Both the position numbers and the translations under genes were made by a program. Shown here in pieces: positions 17,716-26,710 of a DNA stretch of 64,000 nucleotides; the stretch's first letter is position 1; the number at the start of each line of letters is the position of its first letter. Source of the stretch: DASUNQ01 sp035536455 (GTDB lineage: Bacteria; Acidobacteriota; Thermoanaerobaculia; Multivoradales; UBA5704); NCBI GenBank assembly GCA_035536455.1, contig DATLOC010000052.1, forward strand, positions 67,923 through 131,922, given 5' to 3'. The notes beneath the pieces are model-generated. The model was not told the DNA's origin. It did not search any database and was given only the letters and a program-made list of their open reading frames with translations.

Positions 17716-19062
17716 ATGGACCTGCGGCGCAAGCTCTACTGGATCTCGCTCCTCTACTTCGCCGAAGGCTTCCCCTTCGGCATCGCCTACAAGGTCTGGC
17801 CGGTCTACTTCCGGCTGCACGGCGTCGAGCTGCGCGACATCGGCCTGATGTCGCTGCTCTTCCTCCCCTACACGATCAAGGCGGCCTGGGCGCCGTTCGT
17901 CGACCGCTACGGCACGCGCCAGACCTGGGTCGCAGCGGCCGAGATGGCGCTGGTCGGCATCACCGTCGCGCTCCTCGTCCTCGACCCGTCGCAGACCGAC
18001 TGGCGGCTGTGGGTGGTGCTCCTCGCCTTCACCCTCGCCTCGGCGACCCAGGACATCGCCATCGACGGCTACGCCGTGGACGTGGCCACCCCCGCCGACA
18101 GCGGCCCGATCAACGGCGCGCGGGTGGCCGCCTACCGCGCCGCTTTGCTGGCGAGCGGCGGGTTGATGCTGATCCTCGCCGACTACTTCCCCTGGCGGGT
18201 GCTCTGGCTCGGCGCCGCCGTCCTCTTCATCGCGATGGCGGTCGTCGCCTTCCGCTCACCGCGGGTGCCGCGCGAGCGCCCCGCGCCGACCGCGCGCCAG
18301 GCGAGCGAGTTCTGGACCGCGCGCCTGATCCTCCTCGTGCTCAGCGCCGCGCTGCTCTACATTGCCTACCTGAAGGACTGGGGGGCGCTCTGGATCACCC
18401 TCGCCGTCGTCGCCGCGACCCTCTTCATCGCTTCGTTCCTCGACGCCACCGTCCTGCGCTGGGCGCTGCGCGCCGAGATGGTGCCGGTGCTCCTCTTCGG
18501 CCTGCTCTACAAGCTCGGCGACAACTCGATGGGGCGGATGATCGAGCCCTTCTGGGTGGACAAGGGGCTCAGCCCGCAGGAGATCGGCTGGATCTCCTCG
18601 ACCCTCGGCGTGGCGCTCACCATCGCCGGCGCCCTCCTCGGGGGCTGGTACATCAAGCGGAAGGGCATCTTCCGCGCCCTCCTCTGGTTCGGCGTCGCGC
18701 AGCTGGTCTCGAACTTCGGCTACGTGGCGGTGGCGGCCCTGGACCTGCCGCGCCAGAGCATCTACGGCGCCTCGGTCGTCGAGTCGTTCACCCAGGGGCT
18801 GGGCACGGCGGCCTTCCTCTCCTTCCTGATGAACCTCTGCGACCGCGAGCACGCGGCGACGCAGTTCGCCCTCCTCACCGCCACCTTCTCCCTGGGGCGG
18901 GACGTGGCGGGGGCGTTCTCCGGCATCGGCGTCGAGCGGCTCGGCTACGACACCTACTTCCTGATCACTGCTCTCCTGGCGCTGCCCGGGCTGGCCCTCC
19001 TGCCTCTCGTCCGCCGGCGCATCCGCGAAGAGGAGGTTCCGGCCGTGCCGGCCGAGGCGTAG
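17716..19062 (+). CDS. AmpG-like MFS permease
   Basis: 448 residues with about 12-14 membrane helices. The N-terminal F-A-E-G-F-P-F-G-I, T-Q-D-I-A-I-D-G-Y and D-N-S-M-G segments are typical of the AmpG (muropeptide/anhydromuramyl-peptide permease) branch of the major facilitator superfamily. The likely role is peptidoglycan-fragment uptake for recycling. The ATG at 17716 was chosen because membrane-spanning sequence begins right after M-D-L-R-R-K; the upstream open frame is Arg-rich and not conserved-looking. Confidence 0.85.
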   Translation: MDLRRKLYWISLLYFAEGFPFGIAYKVWPVYFRLHGVELRDIGLMSLLFLPYTIKAAWAPFVDRYGTRQTWVAAAEMALVGITVALLVLDPSQTDWRLWVVLLAFTLASATQDIAIDGYAVDVATPADSGPINGARVAAYRAALLASGGLMLILADYFPWRVLWLGAAVLFIAMAVVAFRSPRVPRERPAPTARQASEFWTARLILLVLSAALLYIAYLKDWGALWITLAVVAATLFIASFLDATVLRWALRAEMVPVLLFGLLYKLGDNSMGRMIEPFWVDKGLSPQEIGWISSTLGVALTIAGALLGGWYIKRKGIFRALLWFGVAQLVSNFGYVAVAALDLPRQSIYGASVVESFTQGLGTAAFLSFLMNLCDREHAATQFALLTATFSLGRDVAGAFSGIGVERLGYDTYFLITALLALPGLALLPLVRRRIREEEVPAVPAEA

Positions 19063-19089
19063 GCTCGCCGGGAGCGAGAGGAGGTTCCG

Positions 19090-19296
19090 ATGCCGCTGCA
19101 TCGTTCACGACGACACAAGATCATCGCCGGCGTCTGCGGCGGGATCGCCGACTGGCTGGGCTGGAGGCCGACGACGGTGCGGACCCTCTACGTCCTGCTC
19201 TCCCTCTGCTCGGCGGGGTTCCCGGGGACGATCGTCTACATCGTGCTCTGGATCGTCCTGCGCAAGGCGCCGACAGAGCCGGCCGCGGCGGCGTAG
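19090..19296 (+). CDS. PspC domain protein
   Basis: 68 residues, essentially a single PspC domain: K-I-I-A-G-V-C-G-G-I-A-D-W-L-G-W then a hydrophobic helix ending in V-L-W-I-V-L. PspC-type proteins are inner-membrane components of envelope stress responses. GAGAGGAGGTTCCG precedes the ATG. It follows the permease by 27 bases and may share its transcript. Confidence 0.93.
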   Translation: MPLHRSRRHKIIAGVCGGIADWLGWRPTTVRTLYVLLSLCSAGFPGTIVYIVLWIVLRKAPTEPAAAA

Positions 19297-19625
19297 CTAT
19301 GAGTAAGACAGCCGGCTTGTAGCAGTTAAGACCGCGACACGGGGCCTCGGATCTAGAGTGCGGGAAGTGGGATATCCCGTTGCTGACCGCATTGCCCGGA
19401 CCCGAGACTACTGAGAGGTCGCCGGTCACGCACGAAGCACTGCGTGTTATGCCACCCGCGGAACCTTTGGGGGAGGCGACTCAATGAACTCATAGACGCT
19501 TGACAATCTTTGGCAACTGTTGTAACACGTAGGCTTCGAAAGAACTGGACGCCCGCTCGATTCCCGATGTCGAGCAGTCGCTACCACTGTAAGCGCTACT
19601 GGCCGTCCAGCTCCGGGAGATGACA
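19297..19625 (+). other. Low-GC intergenic segment
   Basis: No convincing gene here. Base composition drops well below the surrounding sequence from about 19297 and stays low to about 20550. A hairpin CACGCA...TGCGTG (19430-19443) is followed directly by GTTATGC (19445-19451), which resembles the right end of an integron attC site, but no matching left half is visible. The segment leads into the low-GC membrane protein gene and may be the left flank of an inserted unit. Confidence 0.4.
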
Positions 19626-20447
19626 ATGGCGATTTCGGGATCAACGATTCTAGAGTCGCTGACCAGACAAGCGGACGCTCTCAACTTAGTTGCTGCGACG
19701 GTAGTCGCAATCTCAGCATTAATACTTTGGCATAGGAAGCCTGATACTAGAGCTCCCCTGCTATTCTGGATGCTTCAATGGTTCGTGGTGGCATCATTGT
19801 ACGTACTTCGATGGGCAACTTCGCCGCCCCAGCCGGTTGAATTGGTCCTAGTTGATCTGCAGAGCATTCTAGTCCTCGGATTCTGCATAGCGTTCTACTC
19901 TGGAACGAGTTTCCGCGCGGGCTACGCGGCAGTCCTTCTTGTAGCTCTAGCCTTCTTTCTAGTGTTAATCGATGTGGGTCTGTTTGGTCTCGCGTCTGAC
20001 AGTGCTCCAGGCTCGAGGCTAAGGTATTTCTGGGTTGGCCCCTCCGCCTGCCTGGCCTCACTGGTTTTCTTCGCTTCAGGGGTTCTCTTCCTACTCCGCT
20101 TTGGTTGGCGAGGCGCGTGGTTTACCGTTGCCTCAGTTTTGTACGCCGTGTTTCAGTGGCCAGTGTATATTAGCTTTCTGGTCAAACAGGCCCCAGTCGA
20201 AGTCGAGCGATGGCTTTTTCCATTGGTCTTGGGTAAAGTGATTTTGGGTGGTTTGTTTTACATGTACTGGTCATTGGGTGACCCTGAAATGACTCCTTTG
20301 AACCTCATCCCCCAGAGGAACCTTCCAAGACTCAACCTCAAAATAGGCACGGCGAAACTTCTAGGTTATCTTGGATCCTTCGCGTTAGCGGTATTAGTTC
20401 ACTTCCTTGCTACTTGGCTGTTCAGCGTTATCGTCGATGGTCACTAA
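19626..20447 (+). CDS. Polytopic membrane protein of unknown function (low-GC, probably acquired)
   Basis: 273 residues and about 7-8 membrane helices; no family recognised. The second of two ATGs (19626) is chosen because GGGAG lies 6 bases before it, whereas it would touch the first ATG at 19620. GC content and codon choice (many TTA, TTT, AGA codons) differ sharply from both neighbours, which suggests horizontal acquisition. It is a single-gene unit with low-GC flanks on both sides (19297-19625 and 20448-20550). Confidence 0.75.
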   Translation: MAISGSTILESLTRQADALNLVAATVVAISALILWHRKPDTRAPLLFWMLQWFVVASLYVLRWATSPPQPVELVLVDLQSILVLGFCIAFYSGTSFRAGYAAVLLVALAFFLVLIDVGLFGLASDSAPGSRLRYFWVGPSACLASLVFFASGVLFLLRFGWRGAWFTVASVLYAVFQWPVYISFLVKQAPVEVERWLFPLVLGKVILGGLFYMYWSLGDPEMTPLNLIPQRNLPRLNLKIGTAKLLGYLGSFALAVLVHFLATWLFSVIVDGH

Positions 20448-20580
20448 GGAAGTCGGCCAAGTTTGACAGCTTAATTTGATGTAAGAGGATTCGCGCAAGT
20501 CGAGATTCCCAGCTCGGCGGGGAGTAGACAGCCGGTCGCGCCGCGGCGGCGTAGCGCTCGGTCCGCGCTCCGCGCGTTTC

Positions 20581-22104
20581 TTACCGAGTGTCGCGGCGCA
20601 CGAAAAGGACCGCTACGTCGTCCTCGTAGACCTTGGCGAAGCGATCGGGCGGGAAGAGGAGGTCGGTGGCGGTGTGGTACTCGACGCGCACCGGCCGGCC
20701 GGCGGCGTCGAAGGTGACGAGCGGGCGCAGGCGGCGGTCGTTCCGCACCAACGCAGCGTCGATGGCGTAGCGGTCGAGCAGCTCCCGCCAGGCGCGCTCG
20801 TCGGCGCGGGCCCGCGCCAGCTCGTGCAGCAGGTCGGGGCGCACCTCGTTGCGCGCGTCGATGAAGACCCGCCGCGGCGGGTAGAGCCGCCAGAGCAGGT
20901 ACCCGCCAAAGGCGACGTCGTTGTACAGGTTGCCGACGCCGCGGCGGCGCTCGAGCACGTCCACCGCCTTCTCGGGGAAGCGCCCCGGCTCGAGGCCGAG
21001 CCCCGGCACGAGGCGGCCCTGGCGCGGCCGCAGCGGGCCGGACGACGGCGGCCGGACGCACCAGGCGGCGGCGAGGACGCAGGCCGCGAGGGCGGCGGCC
21101 TGCCAGAGGACCGGGCGCGCGCTCCGCGGTGACGGCGCCGGCGCCGCGCGCCGCACGTCGGCGAGACACTCCCCGGCGAAGAAAGCGGCGCCGAGGAAGA
21201 AGATCCCCTGGTGGCGGACGGCGGTGGCGGCCAGGGCGGCGAGGAGGAGCGCGACGAGCCCGCTCGGCGCGTCGAGCTTCCGGGCGCGCGCGACGGTGAT
21301 CGCCGCCAGTGAGAGGAGGGCAACGAAGCCGAAGATCAGGTAGGGCTGCGGCGCCTCCCACGCCGGGAGCCACTCCGGGTTGACGGCCGGCAGGCCCCGC
21401 AAGCCGGCGGCGATGCCGAAGGGGACGGTGAAGACCTTCGCGCCGTACGGGTTGGCGAGCAGGGCGAGGGCGGAAAGAGCAGGTAGGAGGAGGCGCGCGC
21501 GCCAGGGGAGGCGCGCGCCGAGCAGGTAGGCCGCCGCGAGCAGGGGCGCGAGCAGCGCGCCCGGATGCAAGTTCACCCAGAGGACGACGAGCCCGGCCAG
21601 CAGCGCCACTTCTCCCCACCCGGCTCTTCCCACGCGCCGCACGCGCTGCAGGAGGGCGAGGAGCAGCACCACTCCCGCGAGGCTCGCCAGCTCCGGCCGC
21701 AGGAAGAAGCGCCCGCGCGCGCCGAGCACGGCGACGACCACCACGATCACCGCCCCCGCGAGCGGTGCCCCGGCGCGCTTGAGCTCGCGGAGGAGGAGCG
21801 CCGCGATGCCCACGATCAGGAGCGTCCGCGCCACGACCAGCGCCGGCAGCCCGCCCAGCCGCTCCAGCGCCGCGATCCCCACCTGGAACAGCCACTCGTG
21901 GTCCACCCACGGCGTGTTCTCGGAAGTGAACCTGAAGGGGTCGACGCGCGGCACGCGCCGGTGCTCGAGAATCCAGCGCCCGGCGGCCAGGTGCCAGAAG
22001 GTGTCGTAGGCGCGGAGGCGGAGGGTCCCCGCCACGGCGGCGAAGGCCAGACAGGCGGCGGCGAGGAGGCGGGGCAAGTGGGAAAAGAGTATCAACCAGA
22101 TCAA
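20581..22104 (-). CDS. Polytopic membrane protein, GT-C glycosyltransferase-like
   Basis: 507 residues. About ten membrane helices followed by a soluble ~140-residue C-terminal domain. An early loop contains D-T-F-W-H-L-A-A-G and V-D-H-E-W-L-F-Q, the placement of acidic residues seen in GT-C fold enzymes that use lipid-linked sugars. The soluble tail has N-D-V-A-F-G-G-Y-L and V-F-I-D-A-R-N. Similar proteins are annotated only as hypothetical, so the enzyme role is an inference. The start is 34 bases from the divergent dehydrogenase start, so their promoters must overlap. Confidence 0.65.
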   Translation of the reverse strand: MIWLILFSHLPRLLAAACLAFAAVAGTLRLRAYDTFWHLAAGRWILEHRRVPRVDPFRFTSENTPWVDHEWLFQVGIAALERLGGLPALVVARTLLIVGIAALLLRELKRAGAPLAGAVIVVVVAVLGARGRFFLRPELASLAGVVLLLALLQRVRRVGRAGWGEVALLAGLVVLWVNLHPGALLAPLLAAAYLLGARLPWRARLLLPALSALALLANPYGAKVFTVPFGIAAGLRGLPAVNPEWLPAWEAPQPYLIFGFVALLSLAAITVARARKLDAPSGLVALLLAALAATAVRHQGIFFLGAAFFAGECLADVRRAAPAPSPRSARPVLWQAAALAACVLAAAWCVRPPSSGPLRPRQGRLVPGLGLEPGRFPEKAVDVLERRRGVGNLYNDVAFGGYLLWRLYPPRRVFIDARNEVRPDLLHELARARADERAWRELLDRYAIDAALVRNDRRLRPLVTFDAAGRPVRVEYHTATDLLFPPDRFAKVYEDDVAVLFVRRDTR

Positions 22105-22138
22105 GGTCTTCTGGTAGGTTCAGCAACTCCTGCACGTC

Positions 22139-23857
22139 ATGACCCTCGCCACACCGCTCGTCCCTCCGCCTACCGCGCGTCCGGCGCTCGACCGCGCCAT
22201 CGCCGACGTCCAGGCCCGCAAGGCCGCCTGGCCGCGGGTGAGCGTCGCCGAGCGCCGAGCCCTCCTCGAAGAGCTCCGCCGCAGCTTCCTGCCGGTGGCG
22301 GAGCGCTGGGCTACCGCCGCCGCGGCCGCCGCCGGGCTCGCGCCCGGCTCGCCGCCGACCGGCGTCGAGTGGCTCATGGGGCCGCAGCTCGTGCTGCGCA
22401 ACCTGCGGCTCCTCGCCCGCTCGCTGGCGGAGATCGAGCGCCACGGCCGGCCGCGCATCCCGGGAGGGGTGTGGACCCGGCCCGACGGCCGCGCCGTCGC
22501 CGGCATCGTCCCGCTCGACGTCTGGGACCGGCTCCTCTACGGCGGCGTCCGCGCCGAGGTCTGGATGCAGCCCGGCGTCACCGCGGCGCAGGTGCCGGAG
22601 ACCCAGGCGGTCTCCTACCACGCGGCGGAGCGGCCGGGCGGCGTGGTCCTGGTGCTCGGCGCCGGCAACGTCTCCTCGATCGGGCCGATGGACGCGCTCT
22701 ACAAGCTCTTCGTCGAAGACCGCGTGGTGGTCTACAAGACCAACCCCGCCAACGCCCACCTCGGGGCGCTGCTCGAAGAGGGCTTCCGGCCGCTCGTCGA
22801 GCGTGGCTTCTTCCGGCTGGTGCACGGCGGCGCCGAGGAAGGGGCCTACCTCTGCCGGCACCCCGGGATCGAGGAGATCCACATCACCGGCTCGGACCGC
22901 ACCTACGAAGCGATCGTCTTCGGCCCCGGCACCGAGGGGGAGGAGCGCAAGCGGCGGGGCGCGCCGCTCCTCGCCAAGCCGGTGACGGCGGAGCTGGGCA
23001 ACGTCAGCCCGGTGATCGTCGTCCCCGGCCCCTGGAGCGACGCCGACCACGCCTACCAGGCCGAGTACCTGGCGACGATGCTGGCCACCAACGCCGGCTT
23101 CAACTGCAACGCCCTGCGCGTCGTCGTGCAGCACGCCGATTGGGAGGGGCGCGGGCGGCTCCTCGACGCCGTGCGCGCGCTCCTCGCCAACATCCCGGCG
23201 CGGCGGGCCTGGTACCCCGGCGCGGCGGAGCGCTGGCGGGCCTTCGTCGGCGATCACCCGGCGGCCGAGCGGTTCGGCGCGGAAGGGGACGGGCAGCTCC
23301 CCTGGACGCTGATCTCCGGCCTCGACCCCGAGCGCCGCGACGAGATCTGCTTTACCACCGAGGCCTTCTGCGGCCTGGCCGGCGAAACGGCGCTGCCGGC
23401 GGGCGGCGCGGCCGAGTTCCTGGAGCGGGCAGTCGCCTTCTGCAACGAACGGCTCTGGGGGACGCTCAACGCGACGGTCATCGTCCACCCCGCGACCCTC
23501 AGGGAGCCGGGCATGGCCGACGCACTCGACCGGGCGATCGCCAGCCTGCGCTACGGCACCGTCTCGCTCAACCACTGGGCGGCGGTGGGCTACGCCCTGG
23601 TCGCGCCCCCCTGGGGCGCCTACCCCGGCCACACCGCGCGCGACATCCAGTCCGGCACCGGCGTCGTGCACAACACGCTGATGTTCTCGCGCGTCGAGAA
23701 AAGCGTCGTCCGCGGCCCCTTCCGCCCCTTCCCCAAGCCCCCCTGGCTCATCACCCACCGCCGCCAGCAAGAGCTCTTCCCCCGCCTCACCCGCTTCGAG
23801 GCACACCCCTCGCCGCTCGCGCTCCCCGGGATCTTCGCCGCCGCGCTGCGCGGCTAG
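22139..23857 (+). CDS. Aldehyde dehydrogenase family protein
   Basis: 572 residues, longer than typical ALDH (~480-500). NAD-binding features V-L-V-L-G-A-G-N-V-S and Y-K-T-N-P-A-N, the general-base region T-A-E-L-G-N-V-S-P, and the candidate catalytic Cys in G-F-N-C-N-A. The Glu and Cys positions are consistent with an active enzyme, but the motifs are divergent from common ALDHs. The substrate cannot be predicted from context. Confidence 0.82.
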   Translation: MTLATPLVPPPTARPALDRAIADVQARKAAWPRVSVAERRALLEELRRSFLPVAERWATAAAAAAGLAPGSPPTGVEWLMGPQLVLRNLRLLARSLAEIERHGRPRIPGGVWTRPDGRAVAGIVPLDVWDRLLYGGVRAEVWMQPGVTAAQVPETQAVSYHAAERPGGVVLVLGAGNVSSIGPMDALYKLFVEDRVVVYKTNPANAHLGALLEEGFRPLVERGFFRLVHGGAEEGAYLCRHPGIEEIHITGSDRTYEAIVFGPGTEGEERKRRGAPLLAKPVTAELGNVSPVIVVPGPWSDADHAYQAEYLATMLATNAGFNCNALRVVVQHADWEGRGRLLDAVRALLANIPARRAWYPGAAERWRAFVGDHPAAERFGAEGDGQLPWTLISGLDPERRDEICFTTEAFCGLAGETALPAGGAAEFLERAVAFCNERLWGTLNATVIVHPATLREPGMADALDRAIASLRYGTVSLNHWAAVGYALVAPPWGAYPGHTARDIQSGTGVVHNTLMFSRVEKSVVRGPFRPFPKPPWLITHRRQQELFPRLTRFEAHPSPLALPGIFAAALRG

Positions 23858-23889
23858 GCGCGCAGGCGTTCGCGCCGGGCTCCGAATGA

Positions 23890-24636
23890 TTACTGAGGGA
23901 TGTCCGCCAGCGCCTTGATCACTTCCTCGACCTCCGGACAGCCGTAGACCCACACCGGCGTGTCGAGCGGCACCATGCGCGTCAGCCGCTGGGAGGCGAA
24001 CATGGGGATGCGGATGCAGCCGTGGCTGGCGGGGCGCGGCGGGACGTCCTGGCTGCCGTGGATGGCGATGCCGCCGACCAGGTACATCGGGTTGTGCATC
24101 ATGCCGAGCAGGCTCTCGTGCCAGCCGGTGTGCTTCCGGTACACGGTGAAGCGGCCGCAAGGGGTGACCGCCACGCCGTGCCCCCAGCGCTTCTCGTAGA
24201 ACGGCTTGCCGCTGCCGGAGGAGATCGGCAGGACGTTCGCCACCCGGCCTTCGTCGTCCACGAGGAGGAGCACTTGGCGGGCGAGGTCCACCTCGAGGTG
24301 CGCGTAGCGGCTCTCGCGCGGCGCCGGCCGCTCGGCGGCGAGCAGCGCCTGCCACTCGGTCCGCGTCAGGCGCCCGGTGGCCGGCCGTCCCTCCAGCTTC
24401 TGGAAGGCGACGAGCGCGTGGCGCGAGGCCTCGTCCCAGGTGCCGTCGACGGGGCCGGCCCAGTAGCCGAGCTCGGTCAGCCGGCGCTCGGCGGCCTTCC
24501 GCTCGCTGGCGGAGAGGGCGGTCGAGGACGTGGGGGCCTTGCGCGGCAGCGAAGCGGCCAGGGCGGCGCCGGCGACGAGCGCTAGCACTGTCGCCAGGAG
24601 GGCGGATCTGCGGACGGTGGTGCTTCCGGCTCTCAT
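23890..24636 (-). CDS. L,D-transpeptidase with peptidoglycan-binding domain
   Basis: 248 residues. Signal peptide or anchor (residues ~10-28), a peptidoglycan_binding_1 domain (~45-100, L-G-Y-W-x-G-P-V-D-G-T-W), then a YkuD catalytic domain with I-A-I-H-G-S and the active-site S-H-G-C-I-R. It likely makes 3-3 cross-links or attaches proteins to peptidoglycan. The start overlaps the stop of the M20 peptidase gene by 4 bases. Confidence 0.93.
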   Translation of the reverse strand: MRAGSTTVRRSALLATVLALVAGAALAASLPRKAPTSSTALSASERKAAERRLTELGYWAGPVDGTWDEASRHALVAFQKLEGRPATGRLTRTEWQALLAAERPAPRESRYAHLEVDLARQVLLLVDDEGRVANVLPISSGSGKPFYEKRWGHGVAVTPCGRFTVYRKHTGWHESLLGMMHNPMYLVGGIAIHGSQDVPPRPASHGCIRIPMFASQRLTRMVPLDTPVWVYGCPEVEEVIKALADIPQ

Positions 24637-25814
24637 CTCTCCTGTAAAAGGAAGGCACGCTCCGTGCCAGCCGGCGCCTCCGGCTCCATCAGCAGCCCCG
24701 CCAGCAGCGCCGCCCGCTCCGGCATGCGGTCCACCCAGACGAACTCGTGTGCCGCGTGGGCGCCGTCGCCGACCGGGCCGAGGCCGTCGAGGGTCGGCGC
24801 GAAAACGCTCGTCGTGTTGCCGTCCGAGGCGCCGCCGGCGGTGCCCTCCTGGAGATCGAGCCCCAGCCGCGCCGCCACCGCCCGGGCCTGCTCCCAGAGG
24901 GCGCGGTTGCCCGGCGTCCTTTCGAGTGGCGGCCGGTCGATCCCGCCTTCGACCTCCAGCCGCGTTCCGGGGATCGCCGGCACGAGCCCGCGGATCGCCC
25001 GCTCCAGCGCCGCGAAGTCGTCGAAGCGCAGCATCCGCACGTCCACCACCGCCTTGGCCTCCGGCGGCACGACGTTGCGGCGGATCCCGCCCTCGAAGAT
25101 GCCGACGGTCACCGTCGTCCCCTTCGCCGGGTCGCCTAGGGCGTGGAGCCGGATCACCTGGTGCGCCAGCTCGAGGACGGCGCTCGCCCCCTTCTCCGGC
25201 TCGAGGCCGGCGTGGGCGGCCTTGCCGTGCGCGGTGACGGTGAAGCGGGCGTTGCCCTTGCGCTCGGTCTTGAGCCGCCCCCCGGGCTCGAGCGACGGCT
25301 CGAGCACGAAGACCCGCGCCACCCGCCGGGCCAGCCGCTCGATGCGGGCGGTGGACTCCTCGCTCCCCACCTCCTCGTCGGAGCTGACGAAGAGGACGGG
25401 CGCGAGCGGCGGCTCGAGCCCCTGCTCGGCGAGAGCGCGGAGCGCGAAGACCCCCTGCACCAGGCCGGCCTTCATGTCGTAGACGCCGGGGCCGGTGAGG
25501 CGGCCGTCGGCGAGCGCGACCGGCATCGTGGCGAGGCTGCCGAGCGGCCAGACGGTGTCGCAGTGGCCGAGGAGGAGCTGGGCGCGGCGGGCGCGCGGGC
25601 GGCGGGCCGGCGAGGCGTAGAGCTGGCCGCCCGAGGCCTTCCCGGGCAGCCGCCGCACGCGGTAGCCGGCCGGCGCCAGCGTCTCCTCGAGGAGCGCGAA
25701 GACCGGCTCCTGCGCCGCCGGCACGTGCGACGGGCTCTCGGCCACCGCCAGCCGTCGCAGCAGCTCCACCATCTCCCCCTGCCGCGCGCGCAGGCGGTCG
25801 AGGAGCGCCTTCAC
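24633..25814 (-). CDS. M20 family metallopeptidase (ArgE/CPG2-like)
   Basis: 393 residues. Zinc ligands are visible in G-H-C-D-T-V-W, G-P-G-V-Y-D-M-K-A-G, S-S-D-E-E-V-G and A-H-E-F near the C-terminus. The middle lid/dimerisation domain has the H-A-G-L-E-P-E-K-G-A-S-A block of glutamate carboxypeptidase-like M20 enzymes. The GTG start is coupled to the stop of the glycosyltransferase gene (GTGA). It probably hydrolyses N-acyl amino acids or small peptides in the cytoplasm. Confidence 0.9.
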   Translation of the reverse strand: MKALLDRLRARQGEMVELLRRLAVAESPSHVPAAQEPVFALLEETLAPAGYRVRRLPGKASGGQLYASPARRPRARRAQLLLGHCDTVWPLGSLATMPVALADGRLTGPGVYDMKAGLVQGVFALRALAEQGLEPPLAPVLFVSSDEEVGSEESTARIERLARRVARVFVLEPSLEPGGRLKTERKGNARFTVTAHGKAAHAGLEPEKGASAVLELAHQVIRLHALGDPAKGTTVTVGIFEGGIRRNVVPPEAKAVVDVRMLRFDDFAALERAIRGLVPAIPGTRLEVEGGIDRPPLERTPGNRALWEQARAVAARLGLDLQEGTAGGASDGNTTSVFAPTLDGLGPVGDGAHAAHEFVWVDRMPERAALLAGLLMEPEAPAGTERAFLLQER

Positions 25815-26710
25815 CTCTCCCCCGCCGCCACGGGCGCGGGGCGCTCCCCCTCCGCCGGCGCCGGCAGGTCGCGCCAGGTCGTCTCGTCGTCGTCGAAGAT
25901 CGGCAGATTGGGCTGGCGGCCGCGGCGGGCGTTGACGTGCCAGCCCCAGAGAAGCGCCCACTTGAGGTAGCTGCCGTACGCCTGGAGCATGCAGAAAACC
26001 AAGCCGTGCAGGCCGTCGAGGACGCCGAGCTGGAAGACGTAGGTGCGGAGGAACCGCCAGCCCGACCGCCCGAAGACCTCGACGGCGCCGGAGCGCTTCC
26101 CCTCCTTCCAGTTCTGCGCCGCCCCCCAGAAGCTGTACTTCTCGATCCGCCGGACGTAGTCGTCCAGGCTGTCGGTCATGTAGTGCTCCATCGGGTGGCG
26201 GAGCCGCGGCGCCGGGCCCTGGGTGATCATGTCGGCGTGCACCCGGCGGTTGGGGTAGCGCGCCGTGCCGCGGCGCACCAGCCGCACCACCTGGTCGTGC
26301 TGCCAGCCGGAGAAGCGGATGACCTTCCCCAGGAAGTAGACGCGCCGGCGGATGGTGTAGGCGTGGTGGCTGGGGCCGGCGGCGAGGAGCTCCTCGATCT
26401 CGCGCCGCAGCGCCGGCGTGCAGCGCTCGTCGGCGTCGAAGATCAGGATCCAGTCGTGCGCCACCTGGTCCATCGCCCAGTTCTTCTGCGAGGCCGAGCC
26501 GAAGTAGGTGCGCTGCACGCACCGGGCGTTGGGGAAGCCGCGCACGATCTCGGGCGTGCGGTCGGTCGAGAAGGAGTCGACGACCAGCACCTCGTCGCAC
26601 CAGGCGAGCGACTCCAGGCACCCCGCGATGTGCTGCTCCTCGTTGAAGGTGGTGACGATGGCGGAGACGGCGGGGCGGGTCGGGCCGGGGGCCTGAGGGG
26701 GGCTCGCCAT
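25811..26710 (-). CDS. Family 2 glycosyltransferase, LPS core WaaE/KdtX-like
   Basis: 299 residues. GT2 fold with V-S-A-I-V-T-T-F-N-E-E, V-V-D-S-F-S-T-D-R-T and the D-x-D-type F-D-A-D-E-R. The block S-A-S-Q-K-N-W-A and the C-terminal Y-R/Y-G-S-Y-L-K segments match the beta-1,4-glucosyltransferases that decorate the LPS inner core. Start ATG 26710 is preferred over a TTG at 26731. That ATG overlaps the start codon of the divergent acyltransferase, so one of the two starts may be misplaced. Confidence 0.85.
   Translation of the reverse strand: MASPPQAPGPTRPAVSAIVTTFNEEQHIAGCLESLAWCDEVLVVDSFSTDRTPEIVRGFPNARCVQRTYFGSASQKNWAMDQVAHDWILIFDADERCTPALRREIEELLAAGPSHHAYTIRRRVYFLGKVIRFSGWQHDQVVRLVRRGTARYPNRRVHADMITQGPAPRLRHPMEHYMTDSLDDYVRRIEKYSFWGAAQNWKEGKRSGAVEVFGRSGWRFLRTYVFQLGVLDGLHGLVFCMLQAYGSYLKWALLWGWHVNARRGRQPNLPIFDDDETTWRDLPAPAEGERPAPVAAGER

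Noticed and set aside
20471..24658. 1395-codon minus-strand open frame
   Set aside because: It is antisense or out of frame to the GT-C-like, dehydrogenase and transpeptidase genes, with Arg/Gly/Pro-rich non-conserved text. High GC creates such frames throughout this window.
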